Origin: an uncultured Coriobacteriaceae bacterium | Lineage (GTDB): Bacteria; Actinomycetota; Coriobacteriia; Coriobacteriales; UMGS124 | Direction: 5' to 3' | NCBI GenBank assembly: GCA_900539345.1 | Contig: UQBS01000006.1 | Span: forward strand, 20,385 to 84,384 | DNA length: 64,000 bases | Part shown: piece after piece, positions 24,700-34,000 of the stretch | How the letters are laid out: each line of letters begins with the position of its first letter | How positions within the stretch are numbered: position 1 is the first letter of the stretch | The notes under the pieces: generated by a model | Databases searched by the model: none | Told to the model about the DNA's origin: nothing | Seen by the model: the letters and a program-made list of their open reading frames with translations, nothing else | Translations under genes and position numbers: made by a program

Positions 24700-24966
24700 A
24701 TGATCGAGACCGACTTCACCCCCAAGGGCGTGTGCGCCCGCAACATCCACGTCGTTCTTTCCGACGACGGCAAGACCATCGAGTCCGTTGAGTTCACCAA
24801 TGGCTGCAACGGCAACCTCAAGGCCATCGCCAAGCTCGTGAAGGGCGCGCCTGTTGACGAGATCGTTGGCAAGATTGCCGGCAATACCTGCGGCAACCGC
24901 CCCACCTCTTGCGCTGACCAGCTTTCCATCGCCCTGCGCGAGGCCCAGGCTCTCGCCAACGAGTAA
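24700..24966 (+). CDS. TSCPD domain-containing protein (TIGR03905-like)
   Basis: This 88-residue protein is close to a single TSCPD domain. Four Cys are conserved-looking: CARN, NGCNGN, TCGNRP and TSCADQ; the last gives the family its name. Members of this small family have no firm role; the same domain ends some ribonucleotide reductases. The start follows GAGAGGGAG. It lies 10 bases before the Rrf2 regulator gene, so the two are likely co-transcribed, which may hint at iron-sulfur or redox use (inference). Confidence 0.82.
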   Translation: MIETDFTPKGVCARNIHVVLSDDGKTIESVEFTNGCNGNLKAIAKLVKGAPVDEIVGKIAGNTCGNRPTSCADQLSIALREAQALANE

Positions 24967-24975
24967 GCACTCGCC

Positions 24976-25431
24976 ATGCTTGTTTCCACCAGGGGCCGCT
25001 ACGGCATGCGCATGATGATCGACATCGCCCGCCATCAGGGTCAGGGCCGTGTCGCGCTGCGCGAGATAGGCGAGCGCCAGGGTATCTCCGTCAAGTACCT
25101 CGAACAGCTTGCGCGTGCCTTGTGTGCCGCGGGCTTGCTTGAGGGCAGCCGCGGCCAGGGCGGTGGTTATGTCCTGGCAAAGTCGGCTGACGACATCACG
25201 GCCGGTCAGATCCTGCGTGCAACGGAAGGCTCCACTGCCCCCGTGTCGTGCCTGACGGGCGATGAGGAGTGCCCCCGACAGGCAGACTGTGAGACAAACG
25301 CCTTCTGGGTGGGCCTCAACAAGCTCATCAGCGCCTATGTCAACGGCTATTCCCTGGCCGATTTGGTCAACGATTCGCAGGGTACGGGTCTCACTCCCGG
25401 CTCATGCATCGGCGCCAACCATAGGGGATAG
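24976..25431 (+). CDS. Rrf2-family transcriptional regulator (IscR-like)
   Basis: The 151-residue protein has the Rrf2 winged helix at its N-terminus (MLVSTRGRYGMRMMIDIA, then ERQGISVKYLEQLARAL and GSRGQGGGYVLA). Three Cys (SCLTGDEECPRQADC, near residues 92-106) match the [2Fe-2S] ligand spacing of IscR-like members, so it may respond to iron-sulfur or redox status. No isc or suf gene is visible in the window; the targets may lie elsewhere. It overlaps no neighbour and is followed after 5 bases by the unknown gene at 25437. Confidence 0.88.
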   Translation: MLVSTRGRYGMRMMIDIARHQGQGRVALREIGERQGISVKYLEQLARALCAAGLLEGSRGQGGGYVLAKSADDITAGQILRATEGSTAPVSCLTGDEECPRQADCETNAFWVGLNKLISAYVNGYSLADLVNDSQGTGLTPGSCIGANHRG

Positions 25432-25436
25432 CTGAG

Positions 25437-26657
25437 ATGTCCGACGTTTCGCTAGAAGATGACGAGACGCTCGAGCAGGGCGAAGGCGAGGCGCCCCAGG
25501 AGCAGGAGCCTGCCCCTGTTGAGCCCATCGACGCGTCGAACCAGCTCAATTCCGACGGCGTTCCCTATGGCGAGCCCGACGATGACGGCAATGTCGCCGT
25601 CATCGCGAGCTTCATGGACATCATGGACGAGGTGGATTACGTCCCCGACGCCTCGTTTACCCTGCCTGCGGGATGCGTGCCGTATGTGTCGTGCGATAAC
25701 TGGGCTGCCGTGGTGCAGGCCAACACCGACGGGCGCACGTTCACGCGCCTGGGATGCCTCGACCTCAACACGGGCGATTACACTGTTTTGCTCGAGGAGG
25801 GCATAACGGGGCAGGGCTACGCGGTGAGCGAGGCTCGCATCACCGATGACCTGGTGACATGGGTGGAGGTGCACAACTCCACCGACGACTGGGCCTTCTA
25901 TGCCTGTCGTTTCACGGGGGCGCCTATCACGCTCACCTCGGCCGGTCTTGTCAAACTGGGCGAAGGCGACTCCGAATGGCTCGCCCCCTCTTTTGATGCT
26001 TCCGGTAGCCAGGTGGTGTGGCAGGTCATGCCCGATCCATCCGGGTCGCACTCCAAGGAACATTCGCACGCCTACGTGTGGACCCTGGGTTCCTCGGAGG
26101 GCACCGAGGTCTGGGACTCACCGGGCCGCTTTGCCTGTGCGCCCTCCATCTCCGACGGTGTGCTCACCATCGCGCCGCGCGTGAAGGCCGATGAGGGCGT
26201 CTACTACGGGATAACAGCCCTGTCCATGGCAGGGCAGCGGGCTCAAATCGACCAGCTCGTAATGCCCGCGTCGGTCAAGCCGTTCTTCGCGACCTACACG
26301 AGTCTGGGGTTTGCCTTCAGCGTCGAGGCGAACTACGGCTACGGCGGTCTTCTCGGTTCCATGGGATATTACATCGGACCTGGCGAGGGCCCTTATCACT
26401 ATGTCGTGCGTGAGCCGGGGGCCCAGATCTGCCAGGTCGGCGGGCTGCTCGTCGTGAAGAGCCGCATGTCGTATTTCGTCGTCGACGTTGCGCGCATGAC
26501 GTACGCGCGCATCACGGCGGCCAACGGCTGTACCGACTTTGGCGATTACCCTGCCACGCAGGGAGTTGTTAACAAGTTTGTAACGTTTGCCACTATAAAA
26601 GATGGCACTTCAGGGATACCTTCCAGCGTATTGGCAAGGATTTTTTCGCTTTCGTAG
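25437..26657 (+). CDS. Unknown cytosolic protein, beta-rich
   Basis: I do not recognise this 406-residue protein. The first 50 residues are acidic and probably disordered (EDDETLEQGEGEAPQEQEPA). The rest is rich in beta-type sequence with recurring aromatic and Gly residues (YVSCDNWAAVVQANTDGRTF, WLAPSFDASGSQVVWQVMPD, FSVEANYGYGGLLGSM), as in proteins that report or bind through a propeller-like fold. There is no signal peptide. It follows the Rrf2 gene by 5 bases with ribosome site AGGGGAT, so it is in the same operon. Confidence 0.65.
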   Translation: MSDVSLEDDETLEQGEGEAPQEQEPAPVEPIDASNQLNSDGVPYGEPDDDGNVAVIASFMDIMDEVDYVPDASFTLPAGCVPYVSCDNWAAVVQANTDGRTFTRLGCLDLNTGDYTVLLEEGITGQGYAVSEARITDDLVTWVEVHNSTDDWAFYACRFTGAPITLTSAGLVKLGEGDSEWLAPSFDASGSQVVWQVMPDPSGSHSKEHSHAYVWTLGSSEGTEVWDSPGRFACAPSISDGVLTIAPRVKADEGVYYGITALSMAGQRAQIDQLVMPASVKPFFATYTSLGFAFSVEANYGYGGLLGSMGYYIGPGEGPYHYVVREPGAQICQVGGLLVVKSRMSYFVVDVARMTYARITAANGCTDFGDYPATQGVVNKFVTFATIKDGTSGIPSSVLARIFSLS

Positions 26658-26659
26658 GG

Positions 26660-26665
26660 TATACT
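26660..26665 (+). promoter_or_regulatory. TATACT -10 box before the response regulator gene
   Basis: A near-consensus -10 about 105 bases before the response regulator start. TTGGCA lies at 26631-26636 but at 23 bases is too far for a normal -35, so the -35 is unclear. Confidence 0.4.
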
Positions 26666-26769
26666 AAACTTCGACTATGTATTTGTGACTGCGTGGTCGC
26701 GCGCGGCTGGTCCATCCATGGCAAGCTGCCCCGGTGCGCATTGGATTTCGCTTGCGAAGGAGACTGCCC

Positions 26770-27486
26770 ATGGCACAGGAAAAGTTCAGGATCCTGCTCG
26801 TCGAGGATGAGAAGCCCATCCGTGACGCGGTGACGGCTTACCTCGAGCGCGAGGAGAAGTATTCTGTCGTGGGTGTGGGCGACGGCCAGTCCGCCGTCGA
26901 GGAGTTTGAGAAGCATCAGTTCGACCTGGTCATCCTCGACCTCATGCTCCCCAAGCTTACCGGCGAGCGCGTTTGCCGCGCCATCCGCGACACCTCCGAG
27001 GTGCCGATCATCATGCTGACCGCCAAGGGCGAGGTCGACGACCGCATCATCGGCCTGCAGCTCGGCGCTGATGACTACCTGGTCAAGCCCTTCTCGCCCC
27101 GCGAGCTCGTTGCTCGCGTCGGCGCGCTCCTGCGTCGTGCTCGCCAGGATTCCGAGCCCCAGCTCGAGGTTCTCGACTTCGGCGAGCTCGTCATCGACGT
27201 CTCCGGCCACAAGGTTTCGGTCAACAAGCACGAGGTTGAGCTCACTGCCTCCGAGTTCAAGCTCCTCACCACGCTTGCCCGTTACCCTGGCCGCGTCTAC
27301 ACCCGCATGGAGCTCGTCGAGAAGGTTCTCGGCTACGACTTCGAGGGTTACGAGCGCACCATCGACTCTCACGTCAAGAACCTGCGCGCCAAGCTGGGCG
27401 ATGACCCGCGCAACCCCAAGTGGCTCTACACCGTCCATGGCGTGGGCTATCGTTTCGAGGCCCCCAAGAAGGACGACGCCGAGTAG
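26770..27486 (+). CDS. OmpR/PhoB-family response regulator
   Basis: This 238-residue regulator has a receiver domain with Asp57 as phosphoacceptor (FDLVILDLMLPKL), acidic pair in VEDE, Thr/Ser switch near MLTAKGE and Lys in YLVKPFSPRE. The C-terminal OmpR winged helix spans about 130-232 (HEVELTASEFKLLTTLARYPG to IDSHVKNLRAKLG). The start follows GAAGGAG; an in-frame ATG at 26734 lacks a site. The histidine kinase gene at 27629 is its likely partner, but a terminator-like hairpin at 27513 separates the two. Confidence 0.93.
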   Translation: MAQEKFRILLVEDEKPIRDAVTAYLEREEKYSVVGVGDGQSAVEEFEKHQFDLVILDLMLPKLTGERVCRAIRDTSEVPIIMLTAKGEVDDRIIGLQLGADDYLVKPFSPRELVARVGALLRRARQDSEPQLEVLDFGELVIDVSGHKVSVNKHEVELTASEFKLLTTLARYPGRVYTRMELVEKVLGYDFEGYERTIDSHVKNLRAKLGDDPRNPKWLYTVHGVGYRFEAPKKDDAE

Positions 27487-27512
27487 GCAAGTCACCCTTT
27501 TGCACCAGCCCT

Positions 27513-27556
27513 GCGCCGGGCGTCTGGCCATATGGCTCGACGTTCGGCGTTTTTTG
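27513..27556 (+). terminator. Terminator between the response regulator and its kinase
   Basis: A 17-bp imperfect stem (27513-27529 with 27534-27550, G-U pairs and one mismatch) with a CATA loop is followed by six T. It would end most response-regulator transcripts before the kinase gene. Confidence 0.75.
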
Positions 27557-27628
27557 TTGCGGCCACCTGCCTGCGCATGAGGCCGCGCCTTGTATTGTCA
27601 GATCTACTCTTGATTCGAGGTAAGAGCC

Positions 27629-29077
27629 ATGGCGGGGGAGAAGCCGCGCGCTTCGCAGAATTCCAAGCTGAGTTTTAGGGCACGCGTTGCGACGGGCTTC
27701 GCCGTCGTCGCGGTCCTTACGACGATTCTGTTCGTGGTGGTGCTGAGTATCTCGTGGAACGAGGAGTTCCACAACTACACGCGCTCCACGCTTGAGGAGC
27801 TTGCCGACTCCACTGCCGCCACCCTTGAGCGCTCCTATGCCAACAAGGGATATTGGACGGCTTCCGATTTAGAGACCGCTGCCTCTAGCGCCGAGTCGCT
27901 CGAGGACATCGGTGTGCAGATTTGCGACGCCAAGAAGACGGCTGTGTACGACTCCACGCTTGCTGCTTCGGGTCAGACAGCCAACTCCTACGCGACCGAC
28001 ATGTCGCTGGCGCCTGCCGCCTCGCAGATGGTGAGCGTCGATGTGCACGGGCGCTCCGGCGAGAAGGTCGGCACCGTGTCGGTGTGGGTGTACGGTTCGG
28101 AGTACCTGCTTACCCAGCGTGATGAGTCCTTCCGCACTGGCTCGTTCAAGGCCATCGGCGTTGCCGGCGTTGCTTCCGTTCTGCTTGCACTTGTCTTGGG
28201 ATTCGTCATTTCCCGCGTGCTCACAACTCCTGTGCGCACCATTTCCCACACGGCTGCCCGCATCAAGGAAGGTGAGCTCTCCGCCCGCTGCGGCGTCAGG
28301 GGCAAGGACGACCTGGGTCAGCTCGGCGAGACGTTCGACGAGATGGCCGAGAAGATTGAGAACGACCGCGAGCTCGAGCGCCGCCTCACCAACGACATGG
28401 CCCACGAGCTGCGCACCCCGCTCATGAGCATGCTTGCCACCGTCGAGGCCATGCAGGACGGCGTCTACGCGTGCGACCAGGAGCATCTGGCGCTCGTGCG
28501 CAGCGAAATCACGCGTCTGTCGCGCCTGGTCGATGGCATGCTGTCGCTGTCGCGCCTGGAGAACGGCTCGGTGCATATGGACATCGTCCCCACCGACGCG
28601 GTCGAGCTTGTGGCCGGCATCACAGCCACCCACAAGGCCATGCTCGACGAGGTGGGCCTTGACCTGCGATTTGAGAATGCCTGCGACACCGACGAGCTTG
28701 TGGTGGAGCTTGATCGCGACACCATCACCCAGGCAGTGACCAACTTCATTTCCAACGCCATGCGTTACACGCCTGCCCCCGGTACCGTGACGGTGCGTGT
28801 AAGGCGCGACGGCAACGATGCGCTCATCAGCGTGCAGGACACGGGCATCGGCATTGCCAAGGAAGACATCTCCCGCGTGTTCGGTCGCTTCTGGCGCGCC
28901 GAGGAGAGCCGCAACCGTGCCAAGGGTGGCCTGGGCGTGGGCCTTGCCGTCACGAAGGAGATCGTCGACCGTCACCACGGTAAGATCGAGGTCGACTCCA
29001 CCCAGGGCGTGGGCACGACGTTCACCTTGCGCCTGCCCCTCAAACAGCCCAAGATCAAGCAGTCCAAGGAAGACTAG
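27629..29077 (+). CDS. Membrane sensor histidine kinase
   Basis: This 482-residue kinase has a transmembrane segment near residues 18-38, an extracytoplasmic sensor of about 130 residues, a second membrane segment near 175-197, a HAMP linker (SRVLTTPVRTISHTAARIKE), and the H-box NDMAHELRTPLMSML whose His is the phosphorylation site. The ATPase domain shows the N box AVTNFISNAMRYT, G1 box VQDTGIGIAKED, F box GRFWRAEE and G2 box GGLGVGLAV. It is the cognate partner of the response regulator 142 bases upstream. The signal sensed is not readable. Confidence 0.92.
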   Translation: MAGEKPRASQNSKLSFRARVATGFAVVAVLTTILFVVVLSISWNEEFHNYTRSTLEELADSTAATLERSYANKGYWTASDLETAASSAESLEDIGVQICDAKKTAVYDSTLAASGQTANSYATDMSLAPAASQMVSVDVHGRSGEKVGTVSVWVYGSEYLLTQRDESFRTGSFKAIGVAGVASVLLALVLGFVISRVLTTPVRTISHTAARIKEGELSARCGVRGKDDLGQLGETFDEMAEKIENDRELERRLTNDMAHELRTPLMSMLATVEAMQDGVYACDQEHLALVRSEITRLSRLVDGMLSLSRLENGSVHMDIVPTDAVELVAGITATHKAMLDEVGLDLRFENACDTDELVVELDRDTITQAVTNFISNAMRYTPAPGTVTVRVRRDGNDALISVQDTGIGIAKEDISRVFGRFWRAEESRNRAKGGLGVGLAVTKEIVDRHHGKIEVDSTQGVGTTFTLRLPLKQPKIKQSKED

Positions 29078-29202
29078 GCGCGGTTTTTCTATAGAAAGCC
29101 GTGTTGCGTCACCCAGGCGCTGGCATGGCATTAAATAATCAGTCGGTTGAGCAACTGGTTCGTGTGGCGGCGCCAGGGCCGCCCACGGTGAGAGGAGAAG
29201 CA

Positions 29203-30090
29203 ATGTCTGAGACTGAAATGCTGAGGCCCGACTCGCAGGGCAAGGTGCGCGACATCTACGATCTGGGCGACAAGCTGCTTATTGTCGCGAGCGACCGCAT
29301 CAGCGCGTTCGACTACATCCTTCCCTCCGAGATTCCCTTCAAGGGCGAGGTGCTCACGCGCATCTCCAAGTTCTGGTTCGAGAAGTTCGCCGACCTGGTG
29401 CCCAACCACATGCTGTCCACCTCCGTCGCCGACCTGCCCGAGCAGTTCCAGCCCTACGCTGACTATCTGGCTGGCCGTTTCATGCTCGTGAAGAAGGCCA
29501 GGCCGATCATGGTGGAGTGCATCGTGCGCGGCTACCTCACCGGCAGCGGCAAGAAGACCTACGACCAGGACGGCACCGTCTGCGGCATCAAGCTTCCCGA
29601 GGGCCTCACCGAGGCCTCCAAGCTCGCCGAGCCCATCTTCACCCCCTCCACCAAGGCCGCAATCGGCGACCACGACGAGAACATCTCCTATGAGCAGCTC
29701 GTCGAGCGCGAGGGCGCCGAGATTGCCTCCCAGCTGCGCGACCTGTCCATCAAGATTTACTCCGCTGCGGCTGAGTACGCTGCCACCCGTGGCATCATCA
29801 TCGCCGACACCAAGTTCGAGTTCGGCATCATCGACGGCAAGATCACGCTCATCGACGAGTGCATCACGCCCGACTCCAGCCGCTTCTGGCCGGCCGATGG
29901 CTACAAGGAGGGCGAGGTCCAGGACAGCTTCGACAAGCAGTATGTCCGCAACTGGCTGAAGGCCAACTGGGACTTCACCGGCGAGCCCCCTGCGCTTCCC
30001 GCCGAGGTCCTTGAGGTTTCCTCGAGGAAGTACTGCGAGGCCTACACCATGCTCACCGGCACTGAGTTCGTGAGCGAGGGATCTCGCTAA
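29203..30090 (+). CDS. purC: Phosphoribosylaminoimidazole-succinocarboxamide synthase
   Basis: PurC joins aspartate to CAIR with ATP to give SAICAR, a step of de novo purine synthesis. The 295-residue length fits the longer bacterial form. Motifs are QGKVRDIYDLGDKLLIVASDR (start), the catalytic region SDRISAFDYILPSEIPFKG, ECIVRGYLTGSG near residue 105, and IIIADTKFEFGI with LIDECITPDSSRFW near 205-230. The start at 29203 follows GAGAGGAG; upstream ATGs lack a site. It overlaps the next gene by one base and lies 0.95 kb before purL on the same strand. Confidence 0.95.
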   Translation: MSETEMLRPDSQGKVRDIYDLGDKLLIVASDRISAFDYILPSEIPFKGEVLTRISKFWFEKFADLVPNHMLSTSVADLPEQFQPYADYLAGRFMLVKKARPIMVECIVRGYLTGSGKKTYDQDGTVCGIKLPEGLTEASKLAEPIFTPSTKAAIGDHDENISYEQLVEREGAEIASQLRDLSIKIYSAAAEYAATRGIIIADTKFEFGIIDGKITLIDECITPDSSRFWPADGYKEGEVQDSFDKQYVRNWLKANWDFTGEPPALPAEVLEVSSRKYCEAYTMLTGTEFVSEGSR

Positions 30091-30902
30091 TGAGCATGCG
30101 CAACCCCCAGAACGAGCGCTACACGGTCGAGCGCGAGGGTCGCTCTCAGGGAAGCGTCAAGCCTCGTACCGCCTCTGCCAAGCCGGCCTCCAAGGCGGGC
30201 GCCTCGGTGCGCACGACGAGCAAGCCCAAGCCGAAGAACGCCAAGCAGCGCGCCATGGCTGAGATGAACATGTCCAAGGAGGAGAAGAAGGCGGCCCGTG
30301 CCAAGGAGCGCGAGGCGGAGAACGTTGCCTACACCGCCATCGACATCCTCACGCGCAAGGACGCCCGCTACAAGAAGCTCCGTCGCATCTGGTGGGTGCT
30401 TCTCGTGGTCGCCGTCATCTTCACCGTGCTCTCCTGGGCTACCGTGAGCATCGAGATGCCCCTCGCGGTCAACATCGTGTCGCTCGTCCTCGCCTACGCG
30501 GCCATCATCTCCGCCCTCGTCATGGACTTCACCGTGGTGCGCAAGTGCCGCAACAAGCACCGTGACAAGGTCGCTTCCATGACGCGCAAGCAGCAGGAGC
30601 GCATCGTGTACGAGGCGCAGGTCGAGGCTGGTGCCAAGGCCGCTGCCAAGGCTGCCCGCAAGGAGGCCAAGAAGGCCGGCAAGTCGGCTGTCGAGATCGA
30701 GGCTGCCGCCAAGGAGGCCCGCGATATGGCAATGGCCGGCGTGAAGCCCGCCGACGATTCCGAGGCCGCCGACCAGGCAACCGCCAAGGACGAGGAGCCC
30801 AAGAAGAAGGCCAAAGAGCCTGCCGCGCCCCTCACGCCCGAGGAAGAGCGTCTTGCCGCAGCCGCTCAGGTCGCCCGCGAGTTCGCCAACTCGAAGCGCT
30901 AA
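30090..30902 (+). CDS. Small membrane protein with basic N- and C-terminal arms, unknown
   Basis: The 270-residue protein has two close transmembrane segments (about 95-117, WWVLLVVAVIFTVLSWATV, and 122-146) between a long basic N-terminal arm (Lys/Ala/Ser-rich) and a helical Ala/Lys/Glu-rich C-terminal arm. Both arms are probably cytoplasmic. Its ATG overlaps the purC stop (TAATG), so it is made from the purC transcript. Such two-TM, charged-arm proteins are common near actinobacterial purine genes, but I do not know a function. Confidence 0.8.
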   Translation: MSMRNPQNERYTVEREGRSQGSVKPRTASAKPASKAGASVRTTSKPKPKNAKQRAMAEMNMSKEEKKAARAKEREAENVAYTAIDILTRKDARYKKLRRIWWVLLVVAVIFTVLSWATVSIEMPLAVNIVSLVLAYAAIISALVMDFTVVRKCRNKHRDKVASMTRKQQERIVYEAQVEAGAKAAAKAARKEAKKAGKSAVEIEAAAKEARDMAMAGVKPADDSEAADQATAKDEEPKKKAKEPAAPLTPEEERLAAAAQVAREFANSKR

Positions 30903-30914
30903 ATAAGGTATCAA

Positions 30915-30980
30915 GGGGATGTCACGCTTTGGCGGGCATCCCCACTTGTCTTTTACGCCTTTTGCCAGCACAAAAGGCGT
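30915..30980 (+). terminator. Two successive hairpins between the purC operon and purL
   Basis: The first has stem GGGGATG/CATCCCC (30915-30921 with 30937-30943) followed by ACTTGTCTTTT. The second is a perfect 10-bp stem ACGCCTTTTG/CAAAAGGCGT (30955-30964 with 30971-30980). Together they probably end the purC transcript. A purine riboswitch consensus was not seen here. Confidence 0.6.
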
Positions 30981-31038
30981 TTGCAAGCACGCCCGCACGC
31001 ATACATTACTCAGCCGGTCTATCTGAAGGTAGGGTCAC

Positions 31039-34000
31039 ATGGTTTCGCGCGTTTACGTGGAGAAAAAGCCTGGGTTCGACGTCGAGGCTCAGCAGCTGAA
31101 GAATGAACTCACGTCCATTCTGGGCGTCGAGGGCCTGGAGTCTCTGCGCCTCATCAACCGCTACGACGTGGAGGGTATCTCGCAGGAGCTGTTCGACGCC
31201 TGCGTGCCCACCGTCTTCAGCGAGCCCCAGTCCGACGTGGCTTCGGCCGACTTTGAGGCCGCCGAGGGCGATGCGGTGTTCGCGGTGGAGTTCCTGCCTG
31301 GCCAGTTCGACCAGCGCGCTGCCTCCGCCGCCGAGTGCATCCAGCTCATCAGCCAGGGCGAGCGTCCCGAGGTGCGTTCCGCGAAGGTGTACATCCTTTC
31401 CGGCACGCTGACCCCCGAGGCCGTCGAGGCTGTGAAGCACTACGTGGTGAACCCCGTCGAGGCTCGCCTGGCTTCGCTCGACCTGCCGGCCACCCTGCAT
31501 GTGGAGTTCCCCAAGCCTGCCATGGTGGAGACAGTCGAGGGCTTCTGCGACCTCGACGAGGCTGGCCTCGCTGCCTTTATCGACGCGCGCGGCCTGGCTA
31601 TGGACCTGGCCGATATCAAGTTCTGCCAGGAGTACTTCCGCACGGAGGGGCGCAACCCCACCATCACCGAGATCAAGATGATCGACACCTATTGGTCGGA
31701 CCACTGCCGCCACACCACCTTCGGCACGGTGCTCACCGACGTGGAGATTGACGACCCGCAGGTGAAGGCCGCTTATGAGCGCTATCTCGACATGCGCCAC
31801 GAGCTGGGCCGCGACGCCAAGCCCGTGTGCCTTATGGACATGGGCACCATCGGCGCCCGCTACCTCAAGAGCAAGGGCATCCTCACGGGTCTGGACGAAT
31901 CCGAGGAGATTAACGCCTGCACCGTCAAGGTGAAGGTCGACGTCGACGGTCAGGATGAGGACTGGCTCTACCTCTTCAAGAACGAGACGCACAATCACCC
32001 CACCGAGATCGAGCCCTTCGGCGGCGCAGCCACCTGCGTGGGCGGCGCGATCCGCGATCCCTTGTCAGGCCGCAGCTACGTGTACCAGGCCATGCGCGTG
32101 ACCGGCGCCGCCGACCCCACGGTGCCCGTGAGCCAGACCATTCCTGGCAAGCTGCCCCAGCGCAAGCTTGTGACCACGGCTGCCGCCGGCTACTCCAGCT
32201 ACGGCAACCAGATCGGTCTGGCTACCGGCCAGGTCGACGAGCTCTACCATCCCGGCTATGCCGCCAAGCGCATGGAGATCGGCGCCGTCGTGGGTGCCAC
32301 GCCCGCCGACCACGTGCGTCGCGAGACGCCTGCTCCCGGCGACGTCATCGTGCTGCTCGGTGGCCGCACGGGCCGCGACGGCATCGGCGGTGCCACCGGC
32401 TCCTCCAAGGCTCACAACCACGAGAGCATCGAGACCTGCGGTGCCGAGGTGCAGAAGGGCAACGCCCCGGTCGAGCGCAAGATCCAGCGCCTGTTCCGTC
32501 GCGGCGACGCTTGCCGTCTCATCAAGCGCTGCAACGACTTCGGCGCGGGCGGCGTGTCGGTCGCCGTGGGTGAGCTGGCCGACGGCCTGTTCATCGAGCT
32601 TGACCGCGTACCCAAGAAGTACGAGGGCCTCGATGGCACCGAGCTTGCCATCGCCGAGAGCCAGGAGCGCATGGCCGTTGCCCTGGCCCCCGAGGACGTC
32701 GACACCTTCATCGGCTATGCCACCGAGGAGAACCTCGAGGCCACGCCCATCGCGCGCGTGACCGAGGAGCCCCGCGTGCGCATGGTGTGGGACGGTGCCA
32801 CCATCGTCGACGTGAGCCGCGAGTTCCTCGCCTCCAACGGTGCTCCCAAGCATCAGGCTGCCAGCGTCGAGAAGGGCGGCGCTTACACCCAGGAGTGGGC
32901 GGGCGCCACGCTTGCCGAGCGCATGCGCTCGGTCCTCACCGACCTCAACGTCGCCTCCAACAAGGGTCTCTCCGAGCGCTTCGACTCCACCATCGGTGCC
33001 TCCACCGTGCTCATGCCCTTCGGCGGCAAGACACAGCTCACCCCCTCGCTTGCCATGGCGGCCAAGCTGCCCGTCTTCGGCGAGACCACCACGATGAGCG
33101 GCATGGCTTGGGGCTTCAACCCCTACCTGTCGCAGGCCAACCAGTACCAGGGCGCCTACCTCGCCGTGGTCGAGAGCCTCTCCAAGCTCGTTGCCGCCGG
33201 CTTCGAGCACAAGAAGGCCTACCTCACGTTCCAGGAGTACTTCGAGAAGCTGCGCGACGAGCCCGCGCGTTGGGGCAAGCCTGTGGCCAGCGTTCTCGGC
33301 GCCCTCGACGCCCAGATTGACCTGGGCGTTGGCTCCATCGGCGGCAAGGACTCCATGAGCGGCTCCTTCGAGGACCTCGACGTGCCCCCCACGCTCGTTT
33401 CCTTTGCCACCGCGGTGGGCAACGTCGCCCGTGCCACCTCGCCTGAGTTCAAGGGTGCGGGCCACGAGCTCGTGCTTATCCAGCCCGCTTGCGAGCTCGG
33501 CAGCATCGTGCCGGGCAAGAAGGGCCTGCTTGAGGCCTTCGACCTCGTTGAGGGGCTCATTGGCTCGGGCCAGGCGCTGGCCGTTTCCACCGCTGGCTAC
33601 GGCGACCTTGCCGAGGCCCTCTTCAAGATGTGTGTGGGCAACCAGCTGGGCGTCGCGCTCGACCGCAACTTCGACGTCGACGAGCTCTTCGTGCCTGCAT
33701 ACGGCAGCTTCATCATCGAGCTTGCCGAGGGTGCACACGTTGATGAGCGCATCGCAAGCATCGCTGTCACGCGCCTTGGCGCCACGACGGCCGAGTACAC
33801 GATTGCCTATCCCGGCCATGTGGCGTCTTCCGGCGAGCGTGTCGGTGCCGAGACCATCGACCTCGCGCGGCTCCAGGAGGCTTGGGAGCACGGCATCGAG
33901 GACGTCTTCCCGTACCGCGCTGCTGGCGAGGAGGTCGAGGCTGTAAGCTTCCATGCAGAGGCCCCGCACGTGTTCCTCGGCGGCCGCACACCGCGCCCGC

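Noticed and set aside
30903..31038. Purine riboswitch before purL
   Set aside because: Only two plain hairpins are present; the three-way junction and conserved core of the purine class are not seen.
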